A stretch of DNA of 33,080 bases, from positions 1-33,080 of the forward strand of contig VBAS01000095.1 in the NCBI GenBank assembly GCA_005882975.1, written 5' to 3'. Positions 10,799-21,500 of the stretch are shown piece by piece. The DNA is from Bacteroidota bacterium (lineage in GTDB: Bacteria > Bacteroidota > Bacteroidia > Chitinophagales > Chitinophagaceae). Each line of letters opens with the position of its first letter. Positions within the stretch are counted from its first letter, which is position 1. The notes under the pieces were generated by a model that was given only the letters and a program-made list of their open reading frames with translations, made no database searches and was not told where the DNA came from. Made by a program: the position numbers and the translations under genes.

Positions 10799-12499
10799 TT
10801 AAAATTCGCTCAAACGAAAATCAATTACACGAAGCTGAAGAGTTTTATTACCATTCCATTCATTCTCATCTATTTTAAACACAACATCAATTGGTTTATT
10901 CATTTGAAGTAAATTAAATTTATCAGCCATTTTAAAACCGATTCCTGTGAAGACAGTATTATTTTGTTTTAAAGAAAATTTTATATGCTCTTCTTTTACA
11001 ATTTTTGAATATCCAGTGTTCCAAACGTTTTTAGCCACGAAGACTGGTCGTAAATTTTCCGGACCAAATGGCTCCATCTGTTGCAGTATATTATAGAAGG
11101 GCCATTGAATGTCTTTAAAATTTATTTCTGCATCGATGATTATTTCCGGGATCAATAATTCAGGATGAATTGTAGCAGAAACTATTTCTTCAAACTTATT
11201 TCTGAAAGCATCTACATTTTCCAACTGAAGTGTTAATCCTGCTGCAGCAAAATGCCCGCCATAGCCGATTAAATGTTCTCTGCAAGCATGAACGGCCTCG
11301 TATAAATTAAAACCAGGAACACTCCTGGCACTGCCTGCAACGTACTCGCCGCTTTGAGTCAATACAATAGTTGGCCTGTAATAATGTCCTATCAGGCGTG
11401 AAGCAACAATACCAACTACACCTTTATGCCAATGAGATCGAAAAACAACTGTTGATTTTCGATGTTGCCAATCCTGATTTTCGGTAATGATAAACAAGGC
11501 CTCACTCGTAATATTGAGATCCGCTTCTTTTCTGTCTGTATTATCGCTATGAAGCATTTCTGCATATTGTAATGCTTCATCATAAGAGTCCGCTATGAAC
11601 ATTTGCACCGCTTTTTTTGCGTCATCCATTCTTCCGGCAGCATTTACCCGCGGAGCTATTATAAAAACAAGATTATTGATATGCAGTTCAGTTTTTAAAC
11701 CGCTTAAAAACCCGAGTGCTTTAATGCCGTTGTTCGGATTTTCATTTGCTTTTTTTAAACCATAATAAGCAAGGATGCGATTTTCTCCTGTCATAGGAAC
11801 AATATCCGCGGCAATAGCGGTTGCAACAAGGTCAAGGCTTTCATTAACATCGTCGTTACTTAATCCAAACTGAGGTGCCAGTGCAGAAATTAATTTAAAA
11901 CCGACACCACATCCGCATAATTCCTTGTATGGATAATTACAATCTTTTTGTTTTGGATTTAAAATTGCGACTGCATTTGGCAATTCTTCATCAGGTAAAT
12001 GATGATCACAAACGATGAAATCAATATCAAGATCTTTAGCATAGGAAATAAGGTCAATTGATTTTATTCCGCAGTCAAGAGAAATTATAAGGGTAAATCC
12101 ATTTTCATTCGCAAAATCAATTCCTGCTTTGCTTACACCATATCCTTCGCGATAGCGATGAGGAATATAAAAATCAATATTGGAATGAATTTTTTTCAGG
12201 AAGCGATACATGCAGGCAACAGAAGTGGTCCCATCCACATCGTAATCTCCAAATACCAGGATCTTCTCATTATTATTAATTGCACAAATAATTCGTTCAA
12301 CTGCTTTATCCATGTCTTTCATTAACCATGGATCATGGAGATCAGTCAATTCAGGCCGAAAGTATTTTTTTGACTGATCAAATGTGGCAACACCTCGTTG
12401 TACGAGTATACCACAAATAACAGGAGAAATTTTAAGTGCTAATTGAAGTGAGTCAGATTCTGGCTTATCCGCAGTTAGTATTTTCCATCTTTTTTGCAT
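10799..12499 (-). CDS. recJ: Single-stranded-DNA-specific exonuclease RecJ
   Basis: 566 aa; GDYDVDGTTSVACMYRFL, CDHHLPDEELPNA, ARVNAAGRMDDA, GYGGHFAAAGLTL. Confidence 0.96.
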   Translation of the reverse strand: MQKRWKILTADKPESDSLQLALKISPVICGILVQRGVATFDQSKKYFRPELTDLHDPWLMKDMDKAVERIICAINNNEKILVFGDYDVDGTTSVACMYRFLKKIHSNIDFYIPHRYREGYGVSKAGIDFANENGFTLIISLDCGIKSIDLISYAKDLDIDFIVCDHHLPDEELPNAVAILNPKQKDCNYPYKELCGCGVGFKLISALAPQFGLSNDDVNESLDLVATAIAADIVPMTGENRILAYYGLKKANENPNNGIKALGFLSGLKTELHINNLVFIIAPRVNAAGRMDDAKKAVQMFIADSYDEALQYAEMLHSDNTDRKEADLNITSEALFIITENQDWQHRKSTVVFRSHWHKGVVGIVASRLIGHYYRPTIVLTQSGEYVAGSARSVPGFNLYEAVHACREHLIGYGGHFAAAGLTLQLENVDAFRNKFEEIVSATIHPELLIPEIIIDAEINFKDIQWPFYNILQQMEPFGPENLRPVFVAKNVWNTGYSKIVKEEHIKFSLKQNNTVFTGIGFKMADKFNLLQMNKPIDVVFKIDENEWNGNKTLQLRVIDFRLSEF

Positions 12500-12520
12500 C
12501 TTTAAATTTAAAGCTTAATA

Positions 12521-13477
12521 TTATCTGTTGATCACAAAATTGATAAGATCTTCAAGTCCTTTCCGTGAATCGTCATTGGGAAATTGATAAAGAATTTCTT
12601 TTGCCTTACTATAAAATTCATTCATTTTGTCCGATGCATATTGAATTCCTCCAGACCTGGTCACTATATCGGCGACTTTTGTTACTTGTGTAGTATCTGT
12701 ATTTTTATTTTTTATGATATAAATGATTTCGCGGCGGGTTTTTTTATCACAATTTTTCAAAGTATAAATAAGAGGGAGTGTAAGTTTTTTTTCTTTGATG
12801 TCATTACCCGTAGGCTTACCGATCTTATCGCTGGCATAGTCAAATAGGTCATCCTTGATTTGAAAAGCCATACCAGCATATTCACCAAAGGATCTCATTT
12901 GTTCAGTTTTCTCTTCATCATTTGAAGACGACCATGCGCCGGCGGCGCAGGCTGATGCCAATAAGGATGCGGTTTTGTTTCTTATAATTTCATAATATAC
13001 ATCTTCCGGAATATTCAGTGTTCTTGTTTTTTCTAATTGCAACAATTCTCCTTCACTCATTTTTCTTACAGCATCAGAAAGTATATGCAGTATTTTATAA
13101 TCGTTATTATCGAGAGATAATAAAAGACCCTTTGCAAGGAGATAATCACCGATCAATACAGAAGCTTTTGTTTTCCATAATGCATAAACCGAGAAAAAGC
13201 CTCTTCTTTCTGCAGAATCATCCACCACATCATCATGAACCAGCGTTGCAGTATGCAATAATTCAACGAGTGACGCAGCCCTATAAGTGCTTTCTGTGAT
13301 AGATCCGCAAAGTCTGGCAGACAGCAAAACAAACATTGGACGGAGCTGCTTGCCTTTCCTTTTTACAACATAGCGCATAATGCGATCTAAAAGAGGTGCT
13401 CTGCTTTTTGCAGCCTCTTTAAACCTATCTTCAAAGGTTTTAAGTTCATTTTCGATTACTGATGAGGGTAAATTCAT
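12521..13477 (-). CDS. Polyprenyl synthetase (trans-isoprenyl diphosphate synthase)
   Basis: 318 aa; LLHTATLVHDDVVDDSAERRG and second Asp-rich motif QIKDDLFDYASD. Confidence 0.94.
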   Translation of the reverse strand: MNLPSSVIENELKTFEDRFKEAAKSRAPLLDRIMRYVVKRKGKQLRPMFVLLSARLCGSITESTYRAASLVELLHTATLVHDDVVDDSAERRGFFSVYALWKTKASVLIGDYLLAKGLLLSLDNNDYKILHILSDAVRKMSEGELLQLEKTRTLNIPEDVYYEIIRNKTASLLASACAAGAWSSSNDEEKTEQMRSFGEYAGMAFQIKDDLFDYASDKIGKPTGNDIKEKKLTLPLIYTLKNCDKKTRREIIYIIKNKNTDTTQVTKVADIVTRSGGIQYASDKMNEFYSKAKEILYQFPNDDSRKGLEDLINFVINR

Positions 13478-13686
13478 TTTTTAAAGCAGGGCAATATACG
13501 TATCAAAAAAAATATTGCAGCGAGGTTATGAGCACTTTCCCCAACTTCGTTTTTTTTGTAGAACAAATTCTACAATGATTTTCAAGTAAATAAATGATAT
13601 AAAAATTTGGTTTTTAACCTTCAATTTCTATTTTTGCATATATTTTTGGACATCGTATTCTCTTATCAAAAACTAACTCTCAAGTT

Positions 13687-15438
13687 ATGGCAAGCAAAAA
13701 GTACATTTTACTAGCTGGCATTATATGTCTGCTGGCATCAGGAAGTAATGCTCAGGTAGGCGCAAGCTATGATGTAAAAGACTCTTCCCTTATCCCTTCG
13801 AAAAGAATGCCTCAGCATTCTGAATTTTTAAATGGAACATATAGTTTTCCGGCAAAACCACGAAATCAGTGGGAAATAGGGCTAAAGGCCGGAGCATTTA
13901 CCGTTGCTGGCGACATTCCCGCACTTTTTCCTACACTCGGTTTTGGGGTGCATGCAAGAAAAGCATTCGGGTATGTATTTTCGATGCGTGTTGAGTATAT
14001 GCACGGAAGTGGAAAAGGATATAGTTGGAATGTTGCTGATAATTTCGGAAGGAATCTTGGATTGATTCCGCCGGGTTTAACTCCTAAGTATTCGACTTTT
14101 TTGCTTGAGCCTGGCCCAGTTACAGGGCAGCCACGATATATAGTGGCTGGTACAGGTGCAGTAGCTGGTCCGAACACACCACGGGACGTGGTTTTTTATA
14201 ACTATAAGACCTCGGTAAATGATCTTTCCGTTCAAGGGCTAATCTCACTTAATAACATCCGTTTTCATAAACAGAAAACAGGCTTTAATGTATATTTCTT
14301 TGGAGGTATAGGCGCCACTATTTTTGAAACGTGGATAAATGCTGTAGACGGAGATGATTATGCAACTGGAACCTCATATGCAGCAGGATATAAGAGCATA
14401 TTTCAAAACAACTCTTTCGTTTATGAAAACAGAAATAAGATAAAAGACCAAGTAAAAAATCTTCTGGATGATTCATTTGAAACACCTGCAGAAACTGAAA
14501 GTGGTGTCAGGAGACCAAAATTATGGGGCAGTACCTTTAAACCATCGGGCTCTGTAGGTTTTGGAATGGCTTTCAAATTGAGCGATCGGATCAATCTTGC
14601 TCTTGAAGAACGGGCAACTGTGATTAAATCTGATCTACTTGACGGCCAACGCTGGTCGGAACATGGAAGTTATGACCCTGTACTTACTTCTGACTATGAC
14701 TCTTATAACTATCTAACTCTAGGTATTAATTTTAATATAGGTGGTCACGCTGTTGAGCCTCTTTTCTGGCTTAACCCACTTGATTATGCATACAGCGAGA
14801 TTCGCAACCCTCGTTTGATGCGCTTACCTAAACCAGTATTGCCTGATAGTGATTTGGATGGCGTTACTGATCAATTTGACCAGGAGCAAACTCCAGAAGG
14901 TTGCCCTGTTGATACACATGGTGTAACTCGTGATACAGATGGTGATGGAGTTCCGGACTGTAAGGATAAAGAGATCATCACTCCAACATATTGCCAGCCA
15001 GTTGACGCTGATGGTATCGGTAAATGTCCTTGTGACACAACTTGTGCAGGACGAGCAGTCTCTTCTCAACCAACTTGCTCTCAAATGCTTGGTGCATTAC
15101 CAAGTGTAAGTTTTGCTAAGAATGCAGTTAAATTGAGTGATGATGCTAAAAGATTACTTGCTGTAGTTGCTGACCGTATGCGTAACTCCCCAGGTTGTAA
15201 TGTAGTTGTAACTGGATATTGCGCAGGTAACAAAATGGAGCAACAAAGAAGCTGGGATAGAGTAAATGCGATTATTAACTACCTTATAGAAAAAGAAGGT
15301 GTCAGCGGTGATCGCCTGATCTTTAAATATGGTGAAGAAGGTGGAGATTGCGATACTGTTGATATCCGTGCGGCAAATGAAGGTGAAGAAGGACCAAACA
15401 CAGTACCTGCTCCTCATCCTAATCTTAGAAAGAATTAA
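13687..15438 (+). CDS. OmpA-family outer membrane protein with thrombospondin type 3-like Asp-rich repeats
   Basis: 583 aa; signal peptide, DSDLDGVTDQFDQEQTPEGCPVDTHGVTRDTDGDGVPDCKD, then OmpA-like C-terminal domain. Confidence 0.88.
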   Translation: MASKKYILLAGIICLLASGSNAQVGASYDVKDSSLIPSKRMPQHSEFLNGTYSFPAKPRNQWEIGLKAGAFTVAGDIPALFPTLGFGVHARKAFGYVFSMRVEYMHGSGKGYSWNVADNFGRNLGLIPPGLTPKYSTFLLEPGPVTGQPRYIVAGTGAVAGPNTPRDVVFYNYKTSVNDLSVQGLISLNNIRFHKQKTGFNVYFFGGIGATIFETWINAVDGDDYATGTSYAAGYKSIFQNNSFVYENRNKIKDQVKNLLDDSFETPAETESGVRRPKLWGSTFKPSGSVGFGMAFKLSDRINLALEERATVIKSDLLDGQRWSEHGSYDPVLTSDYDSYNYLTLGINFNIGGHAVEPLFWLNPLDYAYSEIRNPRLMRLPKPVLPDSDLDGVTDQFDQEQTPEGCPVDTHGVTRDTDGDGVPDCKDKEIITPTYCQPVDADGIGKCPCDTTCAGRAVSSQPTCSQMLGALPSVSFAKNAVKLSDDAKRLLAVVADRMRNSPGCNVVVTGYCAGNKMEQQRSWDRVNAIINYLIEKEGVSGDRLIFKYGEEGGDCDTVDIRAANEGEEGPNTVPAPHPNLRKN

Positions 15439-15455
15439 GAAATTATTTTTTATAG

Positions 15456-15484
15456 AAAGACCCTTGATTTTTCGGGGGTCTTTT
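15456..15484 (+). terminator. Rho-independent terminator after OmpA-like gene
   Basis: AAAGACCC(15456-15463)/GGGTCTTT(15476-15483) stem followed by a T-rich tail. Confidence 0.85.
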
Positions 15485-15599
15485 CTTTTATAAACAACTA
15501 TAGCAGGAGCAGAAAACTTTAGCACCCACTATTATAATAACCTTAACCACTTTATCTTGGCATCCATTTATTTTTAGAGCAGATTTGCCGGATTAAAAC

Positions 15600-15607
15600 T
15601 ATCTTTG
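15600..15607 (+). promoter_or_regulatory. Bacteroidota -7 element (TAnnTTTG) upstream of bamD
   Basis: TATCTTTG 10 bp before ATG at 15618; no clear -33 TTTG seen, so weak evidence. Confidence 0.35.
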
Positions 15608-15617
15608 CCCACTTTTT

Positions 15618-16403
15618 ATGAGAGTTTTTCTTTTGTTTATAATCGTCGGTTTGATCAGCAGTTGTAGCGGGATCAATAAGGTTTTGAAGAATAAAGATCC
15701 TGAGTACAAGTTGCGCATGGCGGAACAATACTATGTAAAAAAGAAGTATAATTTTGCTCAGACTCTTTATGAAGATATAATGCCGCACTTTAAGGGAACT
15801 GCAGTTTTTGAAGACTTGTATTATAAATATGCATATTGTGCTTATTATCAAAAGGATTATTTGAACGCTGAAAATCTTTTCAAAAATTTTCTTGAGGTTT
15901 TCCCCAACAGTACCAAAGCCGAAGAACTGGATTATATGCGGGCATTGTGCTATTATAAACTGTCGCCCAAAGTTCCATTAGATCAATCAAATACAATAAA
16001 AGCTTTGGGTATGTTACAGACATTTATTAATACACACCCCGGGTCTACAAGAAATAAGGAGGCTAATGAGTTTATAGAGATTTGTCATGACAAGTTAGAA
16101 GAAAAGGAGAGGATTGGAGCAAAATTATATTATGACTTGGGTCAGTTTAGGGCAGCAGGAGTGTCGTTTTCTACCTTACTCAATGATTTTCCAGATTCGG
16201 AAAAATGCGATGAATATAAATTAATGGTTATAAAATCTTACTATAAATTTGCTGAATTAAGTGTTGATGAGAGAAAGGTTGAGCGTTTCGAGCAGGTAAT
16301 AACAGAATGTAACGATTTTATTGACCGCTTTCCTGACAGTAAATTAGTAAAAGAAGTTGAACGATATATTTCCCTAACAAATGACAACATAAAAAAAATC
16401 TAA
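15618..16403 (+). CDS. bamD: Outer membrane protein assembly factor BamD
   Basis: 261 aa lipoprotein (LISSCSG lipobox) with TPR-like repeats: AEQYYVKKKYNFAQTLYEDIMPHFKGT..., FPNSTKAEELDYMRALCYY. Confidence 0.92.
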   Translation: MRVFLLFIIVGLISSCSGINKVLKNKDPEYKLRMAEQYYVKKKYNFAQTLYEDIMPHFKGTAVFEDLYYKYAYCAYYQKDYLNAENLFKNFLEVFPNSTKAEELDYMRALCYYKLSPKVPLDQSNTIKALGMLQTFINTHPGSTRNKEANEFIEICHDKLEEKERIGAKLYYDLGQFRAAGVSFSTLLNDFPDSEKCDEYKLMVIKSYYKFAELSVDERKVERFEQVITECNDFIDRFPDSKLVKEVERYISLTNDNIKKI

Positions 16404-16404
16404 T

Positions 16405-16746
16405 ATGAGCAAATTAAGACGCCAGCTTAGTGTTGGTACCAGTAACATAGTTGAAACAAAAAACCTGAACGACATTAAAGAGAAAACAGGCAATTTGTAT
16501 GAATCAATTTCCATAGTTGGAAAAAGAGCTAATCAGATCAATATTTCATTGAAAGAAGAATTGCATAATAAATTGGAAGAGTTTGCCAGCCATACGGATA
16601 GCATTGAGGAAATACATGAGAATAAAGAGCAAATCGAGATTTCCAGAGCGTATAAAAGAATGCCAAACCCCGCTTTACTTGCCACCCAGGAATTTATGGA
16701 AGACAAAGTTTATTTTCGCAAAGGAGAAGATGAGCTATTTAGTTAA
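16405..16746 (+). CDS. rpoZ: DNA-directed RNA polymerase omega-like subunit (Bacteroidota type)
   Basis: 113 aa; TGNLYESISIVGKRANQINISLKEELHNKL; position between bamD and coaBC. Confidence 0.85.
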   Translation: MSKLRRQLSVGTSNIVETKNLNDIKEKTGNLYESISIVGKRANQINISLKEELHNKLEEFASHTDSIEEIHENKEQIEISRAYKRMPNPALLATQEFMEDKVYFRKGEDELFS

Positions 16747-16783
16747 TAAATTGACGGGTTATCACTATTAATAAATTATTTTG

Positions 16784-16806
16784 GCGTCCCACATAAGGGA
16801 CGCTTT
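16784..16806 (+). terminator. Rho-independent terminator after rpoZ
   Basis: GCGTCCC(16784-16790)-ACATAA-GGGACGC(16797-16803) then TTTT. Confidence 0.85.
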
Positions 16807-16841
16807 TAGTTTCTGATAGTTAGGTTTAATTTTATAAGTAA

Positions 16842-18038
16842 ATGCTGAAAGGCAAAAAAATACTGCTAGGGGTTACTGGAAGCATAGCTGCTTATAAATC
16901 TGCCTTTCTTATCCGGTTGTTAATTAAAGCTGGTGCTGAAGTAAAAGTGATCATGACACCGGCTTCAACTGATTTTATTTCTAAACTTACTCTTTCTACT
17001 CTTTCGAAAAATACAGTGTTGGTTGATTTGTTTGATGAAGATTCATGGGCAAATCATGTTATGCTTGGCAGATGGGCTGATATAATGGTGATGGCGCCGC
17101 TCAGTTGTAATACGCTTTCTAAAATGGCCAATGGACAGTGTGACAATTTATTACTTGCAGTTTATTTATCTGCCACATGTCCCGTAGTTGTTGCTCCTGC
17201 TATGGATGAAGATATGTGGCACCATAATTCGACAAAACTAAATATTCAAAAACTTATAGAATTTGGGATTAAGATCATTCCCGTTGACAAAGGAGAACTT
17301 GCAAGCGGATTAGTTGGTGACGGACGAATGGCTGAACCGGAAACCATCGTACAATTTATTGAAGAATGTTTAAGAGTATCCAAGTCCTTTTCTGGAAAAA
17401 AAGTAATGGTTTCTGCTGGTCCTACATACGAGCCACTTGATCCCGTTCGTTTTATTGGAAATCATTCTTCCGGTAAAATGGGATTAGCAATTGCAGAAGA
17501 GCTATATGCTCGAGGTGCTGAGGTAACATTGATCATGGGTCCTTCAGCAATTAATTTGCCTAAAAATGGAATAAAATCGATTAGAGTTAATACAGCAGAA
17601 GAAATGTATGTAGCATGCACAAAACACTTCAACGAGTCAGATATTGGGGTAATGGCGGCTGCGGTTGCCGATTATACACCGGTAGAAGTGGCCACATCTA
17701 AGGTTAAAAAAAATAGTGACGAACTTGTTATTGAATTAAGAAAAACAAAAGACATTTTGAAAAGCCTGGGCGAAAATAAATCTTCTAAACAAGTACTGGT
17801 AGGATTTGCCCTGGAAACAAATAATGAACGTGAATATGCCCTTGAAAAATTGAAGAATAAAAATGCCGATATGATGGTGATGAATTCATTGAATGATAAG
17901 GGCGCCGGTTTTGGTACCGATACAAATAAAATTACCATCTTTGATAAAAGCGGAAAGGAATTTAATTATGAGCTTATGCCAAAAAAAGAGGTTGCTAAAA
18001 ATATTGTTGACACCATTATCCAATTATACTATGCTTAG
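16842..18038 (+). CDS. coaBC: Bifunctional phosphopantothenoylcysteine decarboxylase/phosphopantothenate-cysteine ligase
   Basis: 398 aa; LLGVTGSIAAYKSAFLIRLL, APAMDEDMWHHNST, SAGPTYEPLDPVRFIGNHSSGKMG. Confidence 0.96.
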   Translation: MLKGKKILLGVTGSIAAYKSAFLIRLLIKAGAEVKVIMTPASTDFISKLTLSTLSKNTVLVDLFDEDSWANHVMLGRWADIMVMAPLSCNTLSKMANGQCDNLLLAVYLSATCPVVVAPAMDEDMWHHNSTKLNIQKLIEFGIKIIPVDKGELASGLVGDGRMAEPETIVQFIEECLRVSKSFSGKKVMVSAGPTYEPLDPVRFIGNHSSGKMGLAIAEELYARGAEVTLIMGPSAINLPKNGIKSIRVNTAEEMYVACTKHFNESDIGVMAAAVADYTPVEVATSKVKKNSDELVIELRKTKDILKSLGENKSSKQVLVGFALETNNEREYALEKLKNKNADMMVMNSLNDKGAGFGTDTNKITIFDKSGKEFNYELMPKKEVAKNIVDTIIQLYYA

Positions 18039-18954
18039 ACAAACGATCCTCCTTGTTTCATCTTTCCTTATCTATTTATTTGGACAATCTCAGGAGATCA
18101 GGGCAAGACTAACAGTCAACGTAAATAAGGATAAGATACCTACAACAGTCGATAGAAAAATTTTCCAGACGCTTCAGGCGGGTCTTACAAATTTTGTCAA
18201 TAACAGGAAATGGACAAATGATGTTTTTCAACCAAATGAAAGGATACAATGCAATTTCCTTCTTAGCATAAATGATGTTGTTGGTACAAATGAATATCGG
18301 GCAACGCTTACTGTACAGGCAGCCCGTCCTGCTTACAACTCGACCTATCAGTGCCCACTGATAAATTATATGGATGAAACCATAGTTTTTAAATATGTTG
18401 AATTTCAGCCAATAGAATTTAATGAGAACCGTGTGCAGGGAAATGATCCTTTGGTTGCAAACTTAACCGCTGTATTTGCATACTGGGTAAATATTATCCT
18501 AGGATTTGATTATGATTCATTTTCTCTAAGAGGAGGTGATCCTTATTTTATCAAAGCACAAAATATTGTGAACAATGCACCGGAATCGAGTGAAATTTCC
18601 GGTTGGAAAAATTATGAAAATCAACGAAACCGTTACTGGCTCGCAGAAAATATAAATAACAACAGGTTTGCACTTTTTCATGATGCCATTTATTTGTATT
18701 ATAGAAATGGAATGGATCTGTTGTATGAAAATGAAGAAGAGGCAAGGAATGGAGTTCTAAATTGTCTTAATTATTTGTCCACTATAAACAAAGAGAATCC
18801 CAATTCTATGATCATGCAATTCTTTTTCCAGGGAAGAAGCAATGAATTGGTAAAGGTTTTCAGCAAGGCAAAAAAAGATGTAAAGGACCGCGCCTTAAAT
18901 CACTTATTGAAATTGGATGTTACGAATGCCCGTATATATAACGACCTGAAATGA
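18031..18954 (+). CDS. DUF4835 family protein (PorD-like, type IX secretion associated)
   Basis: From ATG 18031 (MLRQTILLVSSFLIYLFGQSQEIRARLTVNVNKDKIPTTVDRKIFQTLQAGLTNFVNNRKWTNDVF...); overlaps coaBC 3' end; family synteny downstream of coaBC. Confidence 0.88.
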   Translation: MLRQTILLVSSFLIYLFGQSQEIRARLTVNVNKDKIPTTVDRKIFQTLQAGLTNFVNNRKWTNDVFQPNERIQCNFLLSINDVVGTNEYRATLTVQAARPAYNSTYQCPLINYMDETIVFKYVEFQPIEFNENRVQGNDPLVANLTAVFAYWVNIILGFDYDSFSLRGGDPYFIKAQNIVNNAPESSEISGWKNYENQRNRYWLAENINNNRFALFHDAIYLYYRNGMDLLYENEEEARNGVLNCLNYLSTINKENPNSMIMQFFFQGRSNELVKVFSKAKKDVKDRALNHLLKLDVTNARIYNDLK

Positions 18955-19364
18955 GATTCTTCCTTTTTATAATTATCACTTTAAACTTTGCATGTATAAA
19001 AGGGAACAAAATTCCTAAGGATGTGATACCGCAAAATCAAATGCGTAAGATAATGTGGGATCTAATGCGTGCAGACGCTTATGTAACCGATTTTGTAATG
19101 AAAGATAGTACCCGAAATCAGAAAGAAGAGAGTACAAAACTTTATGAAAGGATTTTTGATATTCATGCCACCACTCTGGAGACCTTCAAAAAGAGTCTTG
19201 TATTTTACCAAAGCAGGCCCGACCTCTTTAAAGCAATAAGTGATTCCCTTCGCGTTGATGAACAAAGATCCCAACAGTATCCTGCTGAAAAAAAGTCTCA
19301 AATAATTGACACTACGCTCAGAAAAATGAGATTTAATAAGAAGCTGATCGAAAAGAAGCCATAA
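18951..19364 (+). CDS. DUF4296-like lipoprotein
   Basis: 137 aa; [40 protein letters not shown] overlap with the preceding gene. Confidence 0.82.
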   Translation: MRFFLFIIITLNFACIKGNKIPKDVIPQNQMRKIMWDLMRADAYVTDFVMKDSTRNQKEESTKLYERIFDIHATTLETFKKSLVFYQSRPDLFKAISDSLRVDEQRSQQYPAEKKSQIIDTTLRKMRFNKKLIEKKP

Positions 19365-19376
19365 ATTACCTCTACG

Positions 19377-19384
19377 TATTTTTG
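19377..19384 (+). promoter_or_regulatory. Bacteroidota -7 element (TAnnTTTG) upstream of CoA-transferase genes
   Basis: TATTTTTG 18 bp before ATG at 19403. Confidence 0.35.
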
Positions 19385-19402
19385 TTTAATAAATTTTTTG
19401 CT

Positions 19403-20101
19403 ATGAATAAAATTGTAAGTGGAGCGGATGAGGCAATTCATGATATTAATAGTGGTGCTACTATAATGTTAGGTGGATTTGGACTTAGTGGTATTCCGGA
19501 AAATTGTATTAATGCATTGAAACGTAAAGGCTGTACTGATCTTATTTGTATATCCAACAATGCGGGTGTCGATGATTTTGGATTAGGGTTGTTGCTAAAA
19601 ACAAGACAAATAAAAAAAATGCTAAGTTCCTATGTTGGAGAAAATGAAGAATTTGAAAGGCAATTATTGAGTGGGGAACTTGAAGTTGACTTAATACCAC
19701 AGGGAACGTTAGCAACAAGGATCCAGATGGCCGGCATGGGAATACCGGCTTTTTTTACCCCAGCGGGTTTCGGAACAGAAGTAGCGGCAGGAAAAGAACT
19801 AAGAGAGTTTAATGGTAAAAAGTATTTAATGGAGAAAGCTCTTCATGCCGATTTTGCAATTGTGAAAGCATGGAAAGGAGACAGGTTCGGCAATCTTGTA
19901 TTTAGAAAAACTACAAGAAATTTTTCAACATCCATGGCCAAAGCAGGAAATATCACAATAGTGGAGGTCGAAGAATTAGTTGAACCGGGAGAATTAGATC
20001 CCGATCACATTCATGTAGCGGGAATTTATGTACATAGAATTTTCCAGGGTAGTAATTATGAAAAAAGAATAGAAAGAAGAACTGTTCAAATTAAAAACTG
20101 A
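19403..20101 (+). CDS. 3-oxoacid CoA-transferase subunit A
   Basis: [21 protein letters not shown]...[11 protein letters not shown]...; followed by subunit B. Confidence 0.94.
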   Translation: MNKIVSGADEAIHDINSGATIMLGGFGLSGIPENCINALKRKGCTDLICISNNAGVDDFGLGLLLKTRQIKKMLSSYVGENEEFERQLLSGELEVDLIPQGTLATRIQMAGMGIPAFFTPAGFGTEVAAGKELREFNGKKYLMEKALHADFAIVKAWKGDRFGNLVFRKTTRNFSTSMAKAGNITIVEVEELVEPGELDPDHIHVAGIYVHRIFQGSNYEKRIERRTVQIKN

Positions 20102-20114
20102 TCAAGCAAAATTT

Positions 20115-20786
20115 ATGGCTATCGATAAATATGGAATTGCAAAAAGAATTGCCCAGGAGCTTAAAGACGGAATGTATGTAAATCTCGGGATTGGTATACC
20201 AACTCTTGTTGCCAACTTTATTCCACATGGAATCAGTATTATGCTTCAGAGTGAAAATGGAATGCTTGGCATGGGCCCTTACCCGGTAGAAGAAAATATC
20301 GATGCGGATCTTATAAATGCCGGCAAAGAGACGGTAACGATTTTACCCGGTGGCGCTTTTTTTGACAGTGCCGAAAGTTTTGGAATGATAAGAGCGGGTA
20401 AAGTTGACTTAACAGTATTAGGTGCTATGGAAGTAAGTGAAACCGGTGATATTGCTAACTGGAAAATTCCGGGGAAGATGGTGAAGGGAATGGGAGGTGC
20501 CATGGATCTTGTCGCAAGTGCCCGAAATATTATAGTAGCAATGATGCATACAAATCCCAAAGGGGAATCGAAATTATTACCTGCATGTCAATTACCACTT
20601 ACAGGAGTAAGATGTGTAAAGAAAATAGTTACCGATCTGGCGGTTCTTGACATTACTTCAAATGGATTTAAATTAATAGAGAGAGCTCCGGGTGTTAGTG
20701 TTGAAGAAATTGTGTCAAAAACTGCGGGTAAATTAATTATCGAAGGTGATATTCCGGAAATGAAATTTGAAATGCGAAATCATTAA
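20115..20786 (+). CDS. 3-oxoacid CoA-transferase subunit B
   Basis: 223 aa; [47 protein letters not shown]. Confidence 0.95.
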   Translation: MAIDKYGIAKRIAQELKDGMYVNLGIGIPTLVANFIPHGISIMLQSENGMLGMGPYPVEENIDADLINAGKETVTILPGGAFFDSAESFGMIRAGKVDLTVLGAMEVSETGDIANWKIPGKMVKGMGGAMDLVASARNIIVAMMHTNPKGESKLLPACQLPLTGVRCVKKIVTDLAVLDITSNGFKLIERAPGVSVEEIVSKTAGKLIIEGDIPEMKFEMRNH

Positions 20787-21433
20787 TCGACAAGATTATT
20801 TTTAACAGCAAAGAATACCAGGCCCGCTGTATTCCGGCTTCCAAATCTTTCCATTAACCTGTCTTTGATTGCTTCAACAGTTCTCGCACTGATCTCCATT
20901 TTTTGAGCAATTTCCTGTGCAGTAAATTCCATGCAGATGAAACGAAGCACATCTCTTTCTTTATCGTTCATGGTAATTTCACTAGTGAGAGAAGGAACGA
21001 CTTTCTGACGGGCATGCGAACGTTTTAGTAAAATGCGGTTGACAAAATTATTCAGATAGTATCCTTTTTCGTAAACGTCCATTATAGCTCTTCTTATTTC
21101 CTGGGGTTCGGCATTTTTAAGCAAGTAACCATTCGCTCCGTTTTCCATCATGTGATAAACGAATCTTTCATCTTCATACATAGTAAGAACCACAACTTTA
21201 ATTTGGGGGTATTGTTTGCTAACGATCTTGGTGGCTTCCATTCCATCTTTTCCCGGCATTCGAAGATCCATCAATATCACATCAGGCTCATTACCGGAAA
21301 TTCCTTTTATTAATTCTTCACCATTTTCCGCTTCAAGTACAAATTTTATATTAGTATAGGGTCGGAGTGAAAGGATAACTCCTTTGCGGAAAATTTTATG
21401 ATCATCTGCAATTGCTACTTTAATAATCCCCAT
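20783..21433 (-). CDS. NarL/LuxR-type response regulator RR1 (cassette 1)
   Basis: 216 aa; [80 protein letters not shown]. Confidence 0.95.
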   Translation of the reverse strand: MGIIKVAIADDHKIFRKGVILSLRPYTNIKFVLEAENGEELIKGISGNEPDVILMDLRMPGKDGMEATKIVSKQYPQIKVVVLTMYEDERFVYHMMENGANGYLLKNAEPQEIRRAIMDVYEKGYYLNNFVNRILLKRSHARQKVVPSLTSEITMNDKERDVLRFICMEFTAQEIAQKMEISARTVEAIKDRLMERFGSRNTAGLVFFAVKNNLVD

Positions 21434-21500
21434 AGATATCAGATTGCACCAAATTATTATAATTCAAAGTCCGGAAGATAAATATATTTCTGAATAACAT

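Noticed and set aside
12584-13299. Plus-strand ORFs inside the polyprenyl synthase gene
   Set aside because: Fully antisense to a well-supported conserved gene.
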